DNA from: CAVRAZ01 sp963719135
GTDB lineage: Bacteria > Pseudomonadota > Gammaproteobacteria > DSM-19610
Direction of reading: 5' to 3'
Assembly: GCA_963719135.1 (NCBI GenBank)
Contig: CAVRAZ010000005.1
Coordinates: 124,001-188,000, forward strand
Length of the DNA stretch: 64,000 nt
The position numbers were made by a program, and so were the translations under genes. The notes under the pieces are model-generated. The model saw only the letters and a list, made by a program, of their open reading frames with translations. It did no database searches and was not told the DNA's origin. Every line of letters starts with the position of its first letter. Position 1 is the first letter of the stretch. Below, one piece after another: positions 43,668 through 52,182 of this stretch.

Positions 43668-44477
43668 TCAGTCAAGCGGCAGTTTCCGCTGCTCCTCCCA
43701 GGCGTCGGGTTCAATGGTGTCTTTATAGGCATGCCAGGTACCATAACCCAGTATCGGCATGAGGAGTGCAAGTCCCAGGAAGGCCGTGGCGAAACTGACC
43801 GCAAGCGAGAGGACGATGATGCCGGCCCAGACCAGCATCGGCCCCTTGTTGCGCAACACGGCGTTGACGCTCGTGATCACCGCAGTCACGGTGTCGACCT
43901 GGCGATCGAGCATCATCGGCAGCGAGAACGCGCTGGCGCAGAACACGAGCCCGGCGAAGATCGACCCGACCATGCTGCCGATGCCGAGGAACAGCGCCAG
44001 ATCGGCCAGCTCGGGGTTGGCGCGCACCGGAAAGAACACGTGGACCATCGAAGCGGCACGCGCCCAAAGCAGGAAGATGATCAGCAGGATCATGGAGAAA
44101 ACCGCTTCATTGCCGATGTTGCGCCGGCCCTCGCGGATGCAGTAGCCGATCTCGGGAATCAGCCCGCGCTCAAGCTGACAGCTTATCGAATACAACCCGA
44201 GCGCCAGCGCCGGGGCGATGAACACGAACCCGGACAGGATACTGAGCAGCAGGATGTAGCCACCCAGTTGCCAGGTGAAGTACGCAACGATATAGCTGAT
44301 GGCGAGCAGGAATCCACCGTAGGTAAGGCTCGGCACGGGCGCCTTCCTGAAATCCTTCCAACCCAGGCGGAACCATTTGATCGGGTGCGACAGCGCCAGT
44401 TGGCGACAGGGTGCAACAAACGGAAGTTCATCGGGGTTGCGTTCGACGGGCTGCGAATCGAGTTTGGATTCGGCCAT
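43668..44477 (-). CDS. DUF2189 / BPSS1780-type integral membrane protein
   Basis: The 269-residue protein has about six membrane helices. The N-terminus ends with LALSHPIKWFRLGWKDFRKA, a typical DUF2189 lead-in, and helix 2 reads FVFIAPALALGLYSISCQLE, with the conserved 'P.lalGlY..s..le.g' motif. These proteins are common in alpha-, beta- and gammaproteobacteria, sometimes near cytochrome oxidase genes, but have no known function. It stands alone on the minus strand between the CHAD and CAP-domain genes. Confidence 0.82.
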   Translation of the reverse strand: MAESKLDSQPVERNPDELPFVAPCRQLALSHPIKWFRLGWKDFRKAPVPSLTYGGFLLAISYIVAYFTWQLGGYILLLSILSGFVFIAPALALGLYSISCQLERGLIPEIGYCIREGRRNIGNEAVFSMILLIIFLLWARAASMVHVFFPVRANPELADLALFLGIGSMVGSIFAGLVFCASAFSLPMMLDRQVDTVTAVITSVNAVLRNKGPMLVWAGIIVLSLAVSFATAFLGLALLMPILGYGTWHAYKDTIEPDAWEEQRKLPLD

Positions 44478-44619
44478 GTGTTGTTCCTCCGGTCTTGTTC
44501 CGCACCGAGCGCGGTTATGCTGTTGTCCGGAGTGCCTGTTGCACCCGGGTTCGCGACCGGGCCGGGGTCCCGGCGCCCGTCCGCTCGCAACCGCTCAGAA
44601 AGAACTCGCTACAGACAGG

Positions 44620-44641
44620 CACCCGTCTCCCCAGGCGGGTG
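44620..44641. other. Stable hairpin between the DUF2189 and CAP-domain genes
   Basis: A 9-bp stem (CACCCGTCT / AGGCGGGTG, one G-T pair) closes a CCCC loop. On the plus strand it is followed by GCTTCTTCT, but no plus-strand gene precedes it. On the minus strand it lies 66 bases after the CAP-domain gene and could help end it, although a T-tract is absent. Its role is unclear. Confidence 0.4.
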
Positions 44642-44707
44642 GCTTCTTCTAAACGGATGACTTTATACGAATAACTCTAGCGTATCCGGAGGTGCCCGCA
44701 AGCGCGT

Positions 44708-45340
44708 TCAGCGGCGGGAAGCGAACAGTTGGGTGAAGTAAAGGTAGCCGGATCGGCCTTGCGCCACGCCTATGCCACTGATTACAAAGCTGTCCAGGAT
44801 GGCTTCCCGGTGCGGCGGGCTGGCCAGCCAGCCGTCGACGGCCAGGCGCGGCGCGGATCGGGCGCTGCCACAGCTCAACGCGAGGTTCTCGGCGACCCGC
44901 ACGACACCCAGGCGCCGCGCCGCCGCGTCGCGGCGGCGCTTGAAGTTCTTGTGGGTAAGTCCGCGGTCGGCGTCGGCCAGCGTCTGGCTGTAACGACGTG
45001 CAATCTCGGCCAGCGTGTCATCCCAGCGTAATGCGGGAAGCGACTGGTCCTCGCGTTGCCGGTTGATCAACGCGAAGGCGTTGCGTTCGGCGAGCCTGTT
45101 GTCGACCGGACCGCTCGTACAGGGCAGCGAGGGGCGCGGCAGGGTCGGCCCGGCACAGCCGGCGATGGTGACCGCGACCAGGACAGCCATGGCGGCGGCC
45201 GTGCCCCGCGGACTGCGCGGGCGACCGGCGCTTTCGGGTCGGGCCGCCTCCGGCTTTGCCGGTCGGCATCGCGCGCCACCGCGTTGTGACCTGTCCGCAG
45301 CGCCGGGCATTGCAACGGTATTGGGGACCGTGCCATCCAT
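44708..45340 (-). CDS. CAP-domain (SCP/PR-1-like) lipoprotein
   Basis: The 210-residue frame contains a hydrophobic stretch ending in a lipobox-like AVTIAGCAGP (Cys 62). A CAP domain follows with AFALINRQREDQSLPALRWD, then IARRYSQTLADA and the usual late part DGWLASPPHREAILDS. The CAP fold is widespread in bacterial secreted proteins (YkwD type), with no settled function. The long, arginine-rich N-terminus ahead of the hydrophobic segment is unlikely to be part of a signal peptide. The true start is probably an internal codon near residue 50. Confidence 0.75.
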   Translation of the reverse strand: MDGTVPNTVAMPGAADRSQRGGARCRPAKPEAARPESAGRPRSPRGTAAAMAVLVAVTIAGCAGPTLPRPSLPCTSGPVDNRLAERNAFALINRQREDQSLPALRWDDTLAEIARRYSQTLADADRGLTHKNFKRRRDAAARRLGVVRVAENLALSCGSARSAPRLAVDGWLASPPHREAILDSFVISGIGVAQGRSGYLYFTQLFASRR

Positions 45341-45420
45341 GCGTGCATCCTAGTGCAGGACCGCGGACGGATACAATGCCGGCCGGCAACGAACGGGCCG
45401 GCCGACAGGACCGGTGTCGC

Positions 45421-45552
45421 TCAGACGTCGCGGCTGGCGTTCCGCGTGAACCAGACGATGAAGAATATCCCCATCCCGATGATGAACAGCACCGTCGACA
45501 GCGACAGAATCCCGATCCAGGTTCCAAACAGCAGTTCGAGCACCTTATCCAC
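45421..45552 (-). CDS. DUF3149-type single-helix membrane microprotein (43 aa)
   Basis: The short GTG-started frame reads VDKVLELLFGTWIGILSLST followed by one membrane helix (VLFIIGMGIFFIVWF) and a short charged tail ending in DV. The pattern 'LFgT..GilSL..v.FmigM.vffi..f' is that of DUF3149 proteins, 40-50 residues long and common in proteobacteria. A GAGAGGG sequence lies about 8 bases upstream of the start. The function is unknown. The FNR-like palindrome described separately lies about 85 bases upstream. Confidence 0.75.
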   Translation of the reverse strand: MDKVLELLFGTWIGILSLSTVLFIIGMGIFFIVWFTRNASRDV

Positions 45553-45635
45553 GTGAATACCCTCTCTGAAGCAATTGCGTCCAAGAATCGAACAACCCCT
45601 GCCGGCAATGTTGGTAAACCGGCGTGTTCATTGCT

Positions 45636-45649
45636 ATGACATGGGTCAA
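45636..45649. promoter_or_regulatory. FNR/ANR-like palindrome
   Basis: ATGAC-ATGG-GTCAA is an inverted repeat with a four-base spacer and differs by one base from TTGAC-N4-GTCAA. FNR-family regulators bind TTGAT-N4-ATCAA-like sites. It lies upstream of the DUF3149 microprotein and far from the epimerase gene. A single match of this length can occur by chance. Confidence 0.3.
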
Positions 45650-46046
45650 GTGCCGGCACCGCCCTGTTGCGCCGTCGATCATGGTCCCCTGTCGCTGGCG
45701 CAGGTGACACGGAGCCCGGCGAGGCCGCACAGTTCACCTTGACGCCGCGCGGTTGCGCTATTCCCGCGTGCGACAGGCACAGGCTCCGCTGGAGGCATCT
45801 CCGCTGCGGCAGCGCTCCGGCTGACGTTGCGGCGTCGGGTTCCAGAAAGCCCTGATCACCTCCAACAGGGCAGCGCCTAATGGCCTGGCAGGCTTGCATC
45901 GCCGGCTGTTTGAAAAAGTGCCCGCCCGGTCGGCGAGTCGCCGCGACGGCGGCCGATGCTGTCTCCACCTGATGGCCCAGTGCAAATCCGTCCGGGGCGA
46001 TGAATCGTTCGACGCCTATATCAGGCTCAGGTGTCGTGCGCGTTCA

Positions 46047-46076
46047 TTGACAACCGGATGGCGCTGCACTAATAAT
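46047..46076 (+). promoter_or_regulatory. Sigma70-type promoter upstream of the epimerase gene
   Basis: TTGACA (46047-46052, exact consensus) is followed by an 18-base spacer and AATAAT (46071-46076, one mismatch). The epimerase start codon is about 170 bases downstream, leaving a long leader with no recognised riboswitch. Confidence 0.6.
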
Positions 46077-46247
46077 GAGACGGGTGTCCAAATAGGAAAT
46101 GTTCCGACGGTGTTTTCGCGGTAATCGTCTCCGGTGCTCGGTGATCGGGTCGCCCCTGCAGAGGTGCACCCTTTGCCCCAGTGGCACCGTCAACGCGCTG
46201 CAAGGACAAATGGAATAATTGATTTCAGCCAGCGGGGAGGAACACAC

Positions 46248-47264
46248 ATGGCGACAGTGCTCGTAACCGGTGCCAACGGATTTGTCGGCAGCCACATCCT
46301 CGAAGCGTTGATGAAACGCCACGGAATTACCCTGGTGGCTGCGTGTCGCGACAGGCGCAGGCTGCTGCCGGGATTCAAGGGCGAAGTGCGGGAGGGCGAC
46401 ATACGCGACCCCGCCTACCTGAAGACCCTGTTCGGTGGCGTCGATGTCGTGTGCAATGCGGCCTCTTGGACGTCGGCGTGGAATTACAGAAAGGAATCCG
46501 AGCGACTGTTTCTGCGCCCCACTCTGCAACTTGTCGACCAGGCGCTTGCCAGCGGTGTCTCGCGTTTCATTTTCCTGAGTTCCACCAGCGTCGCCGCGCC
46601 TTATGCGTCGGCAGACCCCATGAGCGAGGCGGATGAGACCAGGCTGAACCTCTGGCCGCATATGCAGAATACCGCACGTATTGAAAACCATATGCGCAAG
46701 CGCGCTGGCGGTGGCTGCGCGATGATCAACATGCGGGTCGGTCTCTTCGCCGGACGGCGCTATGGTCTGGGCCTGCTGCCCCTGCTGGTGCCGCGCCTCA
46801 AGACCCATCTGGTCCCCTGGGTGAATGGCGGCAGGACCAGCATGCCGATCGTCGCTGGCAGCGACATCGGCGAGGCGTTCGCGCTCGCCGTGACGGCCGA
46901 GGGACTGCAAGGCTATCAGAGTTTCAATGTGGTCGGGCCAAGCGTGCCGACCGCGCGCGAGGTGATCACCCATATCAGCAAGACGTTCAACGTGCCCAGA
47001 CCGCATTTCGGCGTGCCGTTTTTCATCGCCTATCCCTTTGCGCGGTTCATGGAACTGCTCGACCCGATCGTGCCCTGGGAACCGCTGGTGACGCGCAGCA
47101 TCGTCCACCTGCTGGAGGAAACCAGCCCCACCAACGAGCGGGCGCGCGACCGGCTCGGCTACCGGCCGACGGTGCCCTGGCAGGACGCCATCAACACCCA
47201 GATGCAGGAAATGGCGGTCCGGCAGACCAAGCCCATGAAGATGTTCAAGCCGATCGAGCAGTGA
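46248..47264 (+). CDS. NAD-dependent epimerase/dehydratase (SDR family)
   Basis: The 338-residue protein begins ATVLVTGANGFVGSHILEAL, the NAD-binding GxxGxxG motif of extended short-chain dehydrogenases. DVVCNAASWTSAWNYRKESE follows in the second Rossmann half, and FIFLSSTSVAAPYASADP precedes the catalytic region. The usual YxxxK pair is not clear: the place reads MQNTARIENHMRKR, so catalysis may differ from typical epimerases. GGGGAGGAA stands 5-13 bases before the ATG at 46248. The substrate is unknown. It is followed on the same strand by a TetR regulator and an outer-membrane-type protein. Confidence 0.78.
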   Translation: MATVLVTGANGFVGSHILEALMKRHGITLVAACRDRRRLLPGFKGEVREGDIRDPAYLKTLFGGVDVVCNAASWTSAWNYRKESERLFLRPTLQLVDQALASGVSRFIFLSSTSVAAPYASADPMSEADETRLNLWPHMQNTARIENHMRKRAGGGCAMINMRVGLFAGRRYGLGLLPLLVPRLKTHLVPWVNGGRTSMPIVAGSDIGEAFALAVTAEGLQGYQSFNVVGPSVPTAREVITHISKTFNVPRPHFGVPFFIAYPFARFMELLDPIVPWEPLVTRSIVHLLEETSPTNERARDRLGYRPTVPWQDAINTQMQEMAVRQTKPMKMFKPIEQ

Positions 47265-47342
47265 GCCGTCGCCCGCAGCCCGCGGAATGGCGGGCCAGAT
47301 CCGCGTCGTGCCGTGCGGAAGTACCGACAGGGAAATGAATTC

Positions 47343-47597
47343 ATGCGATTCGAATATCCATTTGGGCCTCGCTCCGCAACCGTCGACGGCGTAAGGCTTC
47401 ACCGCCTGGACGAAGCCAAAGGGCCGGTGTTCCGTGGGGTGCCAGGCGGCGAATTTCATCTTGTACAGAACACGGGCCCTTATTTGCACGACGCCGCCGG
47501 CGAGGAGGCTGCCGGGCGGATAATACGGCTTCTCGATGAGCGGGCGTGGCCGCACCGTCTTGCGGAGGCGTCAGTCGGCGCGTCGCGGGCCCGTTGA
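47343..47597 (+). CDS. Doubtful small hypothetical protein (84 aa)
   Basis: This open frame between the epimerase and TetR genes starts with ATG at 47343 and reads MRFEYPFGPRSATVDGVRLH, then GPVFRGVPGGEFHLVQNT. It has no motif I recognise. A weak AGGGAA lies about 8-13 bases upstream. The protein could be real, but the region is also compatible with plain spacer. Confidence 0.25.
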   Translation: MRFEYPFGPRSATVDGVRLHRLDEAKGPVFRGVPGGEFHLVQNTGPYLHDAAGEEAAGRIIRLLDERAWPHRLAEASVGASRAR

Positions 47598-47640
47598 AGG
47601 CGCGCTGCCGCTTCGCGGCTCCAGGCTTGGAGGGAGCACT

Positions 47641-48249
47641 ATGAATGTGAGAGGTGCACGCAAATGCGACCGCATCGTGCAGACGGCGGATCTCCTGTTC
47701 TATGAAAAGGGTTATAACCGAACCTCGTTCAGCGACATTGCCGATGCCACGGGTATCGGACGCGGCAATTTCTATCATTATTTCAAATCCAAGGACGCGA
47801 TACTCGATGCGGTCATTGAGTACCGGGTCCGCGGCATCGCCCAGCAGCTCATTGCCTGGGAGGCGGCGCATGCAGCGCCACTCGCCCGCCTGAAGTGTTT
47901 TGTCGATGTTCTGCGTAGCAGCGAATTCGGCGTCGTGCGCTACGGGTGCCCGCTGGGTACGTTGAGTTCCGAACTCGGCAAGGCGGGCGTCGATGATCAG
48001 CTCAAGATCCGAAGGCTGTTCGAAACCTTCGAGCGCTGGCTGGAACGTCAGTTCGTCGCGCTGGGTCACCCGGAGCAGGCCGACGCGCTGGCGCTCAGGC
48101 TGTTGTGCCGTACGCAGGGGATCAGTGTTGTGGCGCACGCCTACGGGCAGCGGCACCAACTGCACCGCGAAGCCGACCAGCTCGACGCCTGGCTCGAGGG
48201 CCTGGCGGACGAGGCGCCGCACCGCATGCCGGAACGCGCGTCCCGCTGA
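47641..48249 (+). CDS. TetR/AcrR-family transcriptional regulator
   Basis: The 202-residue protein has an N-terminal helix-turn-helix, IVQTADLLFYEKGYNRTSFS and IADATGIGRGNFYHYFKSKD, which is the standard TetR pattern. A helical ligand domain follows. Its segment RYGCPLGTLSSELGKAGVDD is typical of a TetR subgroup (TetR_C_6-like, 'GCpigsla.El') often next to redox or export genes. It has GGAGGGAG as ribosome-binding site and begins at 47641. It lies upstream of the outer-membrane-type protein and TlpA-like thioredoxin, which are possible targets. The effector is unknown. Confidence 0.88.
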   Translation: MNVRGARKCDRIVQTADLLFYEKGYNRTSFSDIADATGIGRGNFYHYFKSKDAILDAVIEYRVRGIAQQLIAWEAAHAAPLARLKCFVDVLRSSEFGVVRYGCPLGTLSSELGKAGVDDQLKIRRLFETFERWLERQFVALGHPEQADALALRLLCRTQGISVVAHAYGQRHQLHREADQLDAWLEGLADEAPHRMPERASR

Positions 48250-48419
48250 CGAGCAGGCCCGCTCAAACAATGTCCGCCGCTCCGGTCCGGGCATTTTCGA
48301 ATCCGGTGCGCCGCCTGCGGCACTATGCCGCATAGGGCAGGCGCCGACTCTGGTTTATGCTTTCCACTGAGGCGCTCGAGCATAACAAGCGCCCTTTCAA
48401 AGGTTCGGGGAGGATCGGC

Positions 48420-49379
48420 ATGACCAGGTTGTTACGCACCATGGCGGTTGCAGCCGCCATCGTTTCCACGTCCGTTCAGGCCTGCGACTATTGCCTGATC
48501 AGCCAGGGCATCTCACCCTTGCAAACCCAGACCGGCTCGGGCGTGCGCGTCACCTACCGTTACACCCGACTCGACTCGGTGTACGACGGCGACAACGAAA
48601 TCCACAACCCCGGCGTCCGGGAGGAATACCGGACGACCGAGCTGTCCGGCTTTTCCGCGCTGACCGACCGGCTGATGACGCTCGTCAATCTGCCGATTCG
48701 CAAGACGCGGGGTGACGGCGAACTTGTGGAAGGGCCGGGCGGCGACCCAGAACGCGAGGACGTCACCGGCGGCACGACCGATGTCGGCGATCTTTCCCTG
48801 CTGGGGCGTTACACCCTGATGTCGCGCCACACACTCGATACCAGCACGCTGCTGGCCGGGGTGCTGGGCGTCAAGCTGCCCACCGGCAGCACCAATCGCC
48901 ACGGCAATCAGGGCGAACACCTGGATTCGCATCTGCAGCCGGGCACCGGTTCGACCGACCTGTTGCTGGGGGTTTCGGTCAATCATGCGGCGGGGCGCTA
49001 TTCGTTGTCCGCCAACCTGCTCGCGTCTTTGGCCGGCGAAGGCGAGACCGGCGGCGATTCGCACCGCTTCGGCAACTCGGTCAACTACGATGTAACCGGC
49101 AAATACCGTATCCTTCCCGCGGTGCCCGGTCAGTCGGCCAACGCAGGGTTCGTGTCGCTGGGACTGAACGGCGAGTCCCGGGCCAGGGAGAAACTGGACG
49201 GTCACAAGGTGTCCGATTCCGGCGGCCATACGCTTTACATCACACCGGGGCTCCAGTATCAGTACGGGTCGCGCTGGGTACTGGAAGCGACCTGGCAGTA
49301 TGCCTTCTACCACGATCTGAACGCGATGCAGTTGGGCGAGGACTACCGGCTGTCCGGTTCGGTGACCTGGCTGTTCTGA
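48420..49379 (+). CDS. Outer-membrane beta-barrel protein with signal peptide
   Basis: The 319-residue protein starts with a clear signal peptide (TRLLRTMAVAAAIVSTSVQA, cleavage before CDYCLISQG). The rest is rich in alternating beta strands with aromatic ends, such as GVRVTYRYTRLDSVYDG, VLGVKLPTGSTNR and WVLEATWQYAFYHDL, and finishes in a phenylalanine (SGSVTWLF), typical of outer-membrane barrels. A CxxC (CDYC) sits at the mature N-terminus and could bind a metal or form a disulfide. GGGGAGGAT serves as ribosome-binding site. It is followed 13 bases later by the thioredoxin-like gene, so the two probably form an operon linked to thiol or metal chemistry. Confidence 0.75.
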   Translation: MTRLLRTMAVAAAIVSTSVQACDYCLISQGISPLQTQTGSGVRVTYRYTRLDSVYDGDNEIHNPGVREEYRTTELSGFSALTDRLMTLVNLPIRKTRGDGELVEGPGGDPEREDVTGGTTDVGDLSLLGRYTLMSRHTLDTSTLLAGVLGVKLPTGSTNRHGNQGEHLDSHLQPGTGSTDLLLGVSVNHAAGRYSLSANLLASLAGEGETGGDSHRFGNSVNYDVTGKYRILPAVPGQSANAGFVSLGLNGESRAREKLDGHKVSDSGGHTLYITPGLQYQYGSRWVLEATWQYAFYHDLNAMQLGEDYRLSGSVTWLF

Positions 49380-49392
49380 GCGGGGTGCCGCC

Positions 49393-49920
49393 GTGCGCGC
49401 ATGGGGGTTGTTGATTCCGGCGCTGCTTCTGGCTTTGCCGTCCTTGTCCGCGTCGCGGGAAACCGCGCCACTGGCCGGGCGCCTGGAATCGCTGGACGAA
49501 GCGGCGCCGGATTTTCTGCTGCGCGACGCGTCCGGCAGCCCCGTGCGGTTGAGCGGGCTGCGCGGCCGCCCGGTGATTCTGCACTTCTGGGCGACCTGGT
49601 GCGCGTCGTGCCGCACGGAGCTGCCGGCCATCGACGCGTTCGCCCGGCGCCTGGCCGCCACCGATGTCGAGATCCTGCTGATCGCCATCGATACGGACAC
49701 CGACGGCGACGCAGTCCGCGCCTACGCGAAAGCGCTGGGTGTCGCGCTGCCCGTCTTCCGCGCGGGCGACGGCGATGTTACCGATCGGTACTGGACCTGG
49801 GGCGTGCCGGTCACCTACCTGATCGACCGCAACGGATGGATTGCCGGCCGCGTCCGGGGTCCGCTCGACTGGACGTCGGTCGCGACGGCAGCCGCGATCG
49901 AAGGCTTCGCGACACCCTGA
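49393..49920 (+). CDS. TlpA/ResA-like periplasmic thioredoxin
   Basis: The 175-residue protein begins with a GTG and a short hydrophobic signal (WGLLIPALLLALPSLSAS). A TlpA-type thioredoxin domain follows: APDFLLRDASGSPVRLSGLR, then ILHFWATWCASCRTELPAID with the redox motif WCASC, and WGVPVTYLIDRNGWIAG with the cis-proline loop. Such proteins reduce disulfides or cytochrome precursors in the periplasm. The 13-base gap to the outer-membrane protein gene suggests co-transcription. The CxxC of that neighbour could be a partner, which is only a guess. Confidence 0.88.
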   Translation: MRAWGLLIPALLLALPSLSASRETAPLAGRLESLDEAAPDFLLRDASGSPVRLSGLRGRPVILHFWATWCASCRTELPAIDAFARRLAATDVEILLIAIDTDTDGDAVRAYAKALGVALPVFRAGDGDVTDRYWTWGVPVTYLIDRNGWIAGRVRGPLDWTSVATAAAIEGFATP

Positions 49921-49996
49921 CGACGGACCGGCCAGTCCGCATTCTCCGCCGGGATTCCGCTGCGACCGCGGCGCACCGCGCGCCGCCGGGCTGCGC

Positions 49997-51148
49997 TCAT
50001 TCGGGTGTGGATAGATGCGCCTCGATCAGCCGCAGCCTCGCGTCGCCGATGGCCCGACCTATCTCCGGTCCTTGCCGGTTGGGCGCGGCCACGTCGGCGG
50101 CGCCGACGGCCGCGGTCAGCGCACGCAAGGATTCGAGCCGTTCCCGCCGCTTCTCATCGATCAAGCCGCCGGCCTGAAAGACATCGAGCACCAGACACCA
50201 GCGCCCGGGATGCCGGTACGCGCCTCCGCCATCGAGAAGCGCGTGGACGGTCGCCGCGTCTGTCGCGCCGGCCAGTGACTCCAGGCGGATGGCAAGTACG
50301 GCGAGTTCGCGGTATTCGTTCGGTGCGCGCAAGCGGCTGCAGATCGCCTCGACGAGGTCGACACGGGCCTGGACGGACGCCTCGGGTGCCAGCGCCTGCA
50401 GCAGGACGGCGAACCGCACACGCGCGTCGGCAATTGCGCGCGCGGCGCGTTCCAGCGCGGCCAGCGCCGGGTGCCCGGCGCCGCCGTGTACCCCATCGCC
50501 GTCGGGGTAACCGCGGTCGATCTCCGGGAACAGCACTTTGAGCGCGCCGCAGCCGTGCAGCACCTTGAAAAACATCTGCGGGCTGTCGGTGTGCAGCGCC
50601 TTGTCCAGCTCCACCCAGACGCGCTCCGGCACCAGGTGGTCGACTTCGCCCGCCTCGACCATGCGGCGCATCAAGCCGTTGGTGCCGTGGGCGACCTTGA
50701 AGCCGAAGCGCGCGAACCGCGCGGCGAACCGGGCCGCGCGCAGAATGCGCACGGGATCCTCGGCAAACGCGGGGCTGACGTGACGCAGCAGGCCCGCGTG
50801 CAGATCCTCTTCGCCGCCGAACGGATCGATCAGTTCGCCCTGTTCGGTCTCGGCCATCGCGTTGATGGTCAGATCGCGGCGCCGGAGGTCTTCCTCCAGC
50901 GTAACGTCCGGCGCGGCGTGCACGGCGAACCCCTTATAACCGGGCGCCGTCTTGCGTTCGGTGCGCGCCAGGGCGTATTCCTCGCCGGTTTCCGGGTGCC
51001 GAAACACCGGGAAGTTCTTGCCGACCTGGCGAAAGCCGCGGGCCCGCATCGCGTCCGGCGTCGCGCCGACCACGACCCAGTCGCGTTCGCCCGCTTCCAG
51101 CCCGAGCCGCTTGTCGCGAACGGCGCCGCCGACCAGATAGGTTTTCAA
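49997..51148 (-). CDS. cca: CCA tRNA nucleotidyltransferase, class II, without an intact HD domain
   Basis: The 383-residue protein begins KTYLVGGAVRDKRLGLEAGE and contains ERDWVVVGATPDAMRARGF (the GG...R and DW[V/D] catalytic region), RRRDLTINAMAE, and EDPVRILRAARFAARFARFG, as in E. coli-type Cca. It adds or repairs the 3' CCA of tRNAs. In the multifunctional enzymes a C-terminal HD domain follows. Here the place reads HGGAGHPALAALERAARAIA and RFAVLLQALAPEAS, and the HD pair is missing. It overlaps nothing and lies six bases from the NDUFA9-like gene. Confidence 0.92.
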   Translation of the reverse strand: MKTYLVGGAVRDKRLGLEAGERDWVVVGATPDAMRARGFRQVGKNFPVFRHPETGEEYALARTERKTAPGYKGFAVHAAPDVTLEEDLRRRDLTINAMAETEQGELIDPFGGEEDLHAGLLRHVSPAFAEDPVRILRAARFAARFARFGFKVAHGTNGLMRRMVEAGEVDHLVPERVWVELDKALHTDSPQMFFKVLHGCGALKVLFPEIDRGYPDGDGVHGGAGHPALAALERAARAIADARVRFAVLLQALAPEASVQARVDLVEAICSRLRAPNEYRELAVLAIRLESLAGATDAATVHALLDGGGAYRHPGRWCLVLDVFQAGGLIDEKRRERLESLRALTAAVGAADVAAPNRQGPEIGRAIGDARLRLIEAHLSTPE

Positions 51149-51154
51149 CGCGGT

Positions 51155-52105
51155 TCAGTTCCCGCGCCGGGCCGCGCGGCGCAGCGCTTGGTAACGCGCG
51201 TTGCGATCGCGCGCGGCGAGATAGGTCGGGACGCTGTGTTCGATGCCGCGCGGCTCGATGCCCAGCGCCGGCCACGCCGGGTCCGCGCAGACACTGTCGT
51301 GTTGCAGCGAGTAATAATTGTCCATGCTGAAGGGCTTGCCCGGCATGAGGCCGAGCACCCGGGCTTGCACGCGCGCGGCGAAATCGGGCAGACCGACGAT
51401 CAGCCGCCGGCAGCCGATCTGGCGCGCGGTGAATGCGACCAGCTCGCGCAGCGTATAGACGCCGGGCCCGCACAGGTCGTAGCGCTTCCCGATCGTCGCA
51501 TCGTTTTCCAGCGCATATTGAAAGGCCGCGACCACGTCACCGACATACACTGGCGCAAGACGCGATTCGGCGCAGGCCAGCGGAAAGATTCCCGGGGTGA
51601 ACCGCAACAAGCCTGCAAAACGGTTGAAAAAACTGTCACCCGGCCCGAACACGACCGACGGCCGGAATACCGTGGCCCGAATCCCGGCCGCAGCCAGCAC
51701 GAGCGCCTCGGCCTCGCCTTTGGTGCGCAGGTATTCGCCCTGTTTGACCGCGGCGTCGGCGTTCAGCGCGCTCATGTGCAGGAGACGCACGAGACGCTGG
51801 CGCCGCATGACGTCCAGAACCTTCCGGGTCAGTTCGACGTGCGCGCGTGCGAAGGTCGCGCCGCCGGTCTCGTTGAGTATGCCGACCAGATTGACCACGC
51901 AGTCGCTCCCGGCCAGGAGCCGTTCGAGCTGGCCAACGTCATGGACATCCGCGCCGACGAGGCGCACTTGCGGCAGGACGGTCAGTTCGCGATGGCGCTC
52001 GCGCCGGCGCGTCGGGACGCGGATCAGATAGCCGGCGTTCGCGAGGCGATAAACGAGATGGGCACCGATGAACCCGCTGCCGCCGATGATGCAGACTGTC
52101 TTCAT
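51155..52105 (-). CDS. NDUFA9-like NAD(P)-binding SDR protein
   Basis: From the ATG at 52105 the protein has 316 residues. It begins KTVCIIGGSGFIGAHLVYRL, an atypical SDR nucleotide-binding motif, and contains CVVNLVGILNETGGATF, HMSALNADAAVKQGEYLRTK and ATVFRPSVVFGPGDSFFNRF. This is the pattern of the complex I NDUFA9 subunit family in bacteria, where it is a free protein. The YxxxK pair is represented by Y and K in GEYLRTK. The family has no proven reaction. The slt-NDUFA9-cca arrangement is common in gammaproteobacteria, so it is chromosomal core. Confidence 0.85.
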   Translation of the reverse strand: MKTVCIIGGSGFIGAHLVYRLANAGYLIRVPTRRRERHRELTVLPQVRLVGADVHDVGQLERLLAGSDCVVNLVGILNETGGATFARAHVELTRKVLDVMRRQRLVRLLHMSALNADAAVKQGEYLRTKGEAEALVLAAAGIRATVFRPSVVFGPGDSFFNRFAGLLRFTPGIFPLACAESRLAPVYVGDVVAAFQYALENDATIGKRYDLCGPGVYTLRELVAFTARQIGCRRLIVGLPDFAARVQARVLGLMPGKPFSMDNYYSLQHDSVCADPAWPALGIEPRGIEHSVPTYLAARDRNARYQALRRAARRGN

Positions 52106-52182
52106 GGGATTGGGATTGGCCGTGTCCTGTCCGGTCTTGACCGTTACATCCTGACGGCAGGTGCCACGCCGGTCAACCGCCG

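Larger units (their letters stand above)
45553..46247. other. Long intergenic region (about 700 bases) with promoter elements only
   Basis: Apart from an FNR-like palindrome near 45640 and a sigma70-type promoter near 46050, this region holds no gene that I can support. Several short frames exist, but they have the arginine/proline-rich look of noncoding GC-rich DNA. No transposase remnant or RNA gene was recognised. Confidence 0.4.

Noticed and set aside
44620..44641. Riboswitch in the leader of the DUF2189 gene
   Set aside because: Only one simple hairpin is visible, and no conserved aptamer pattern was recognised.
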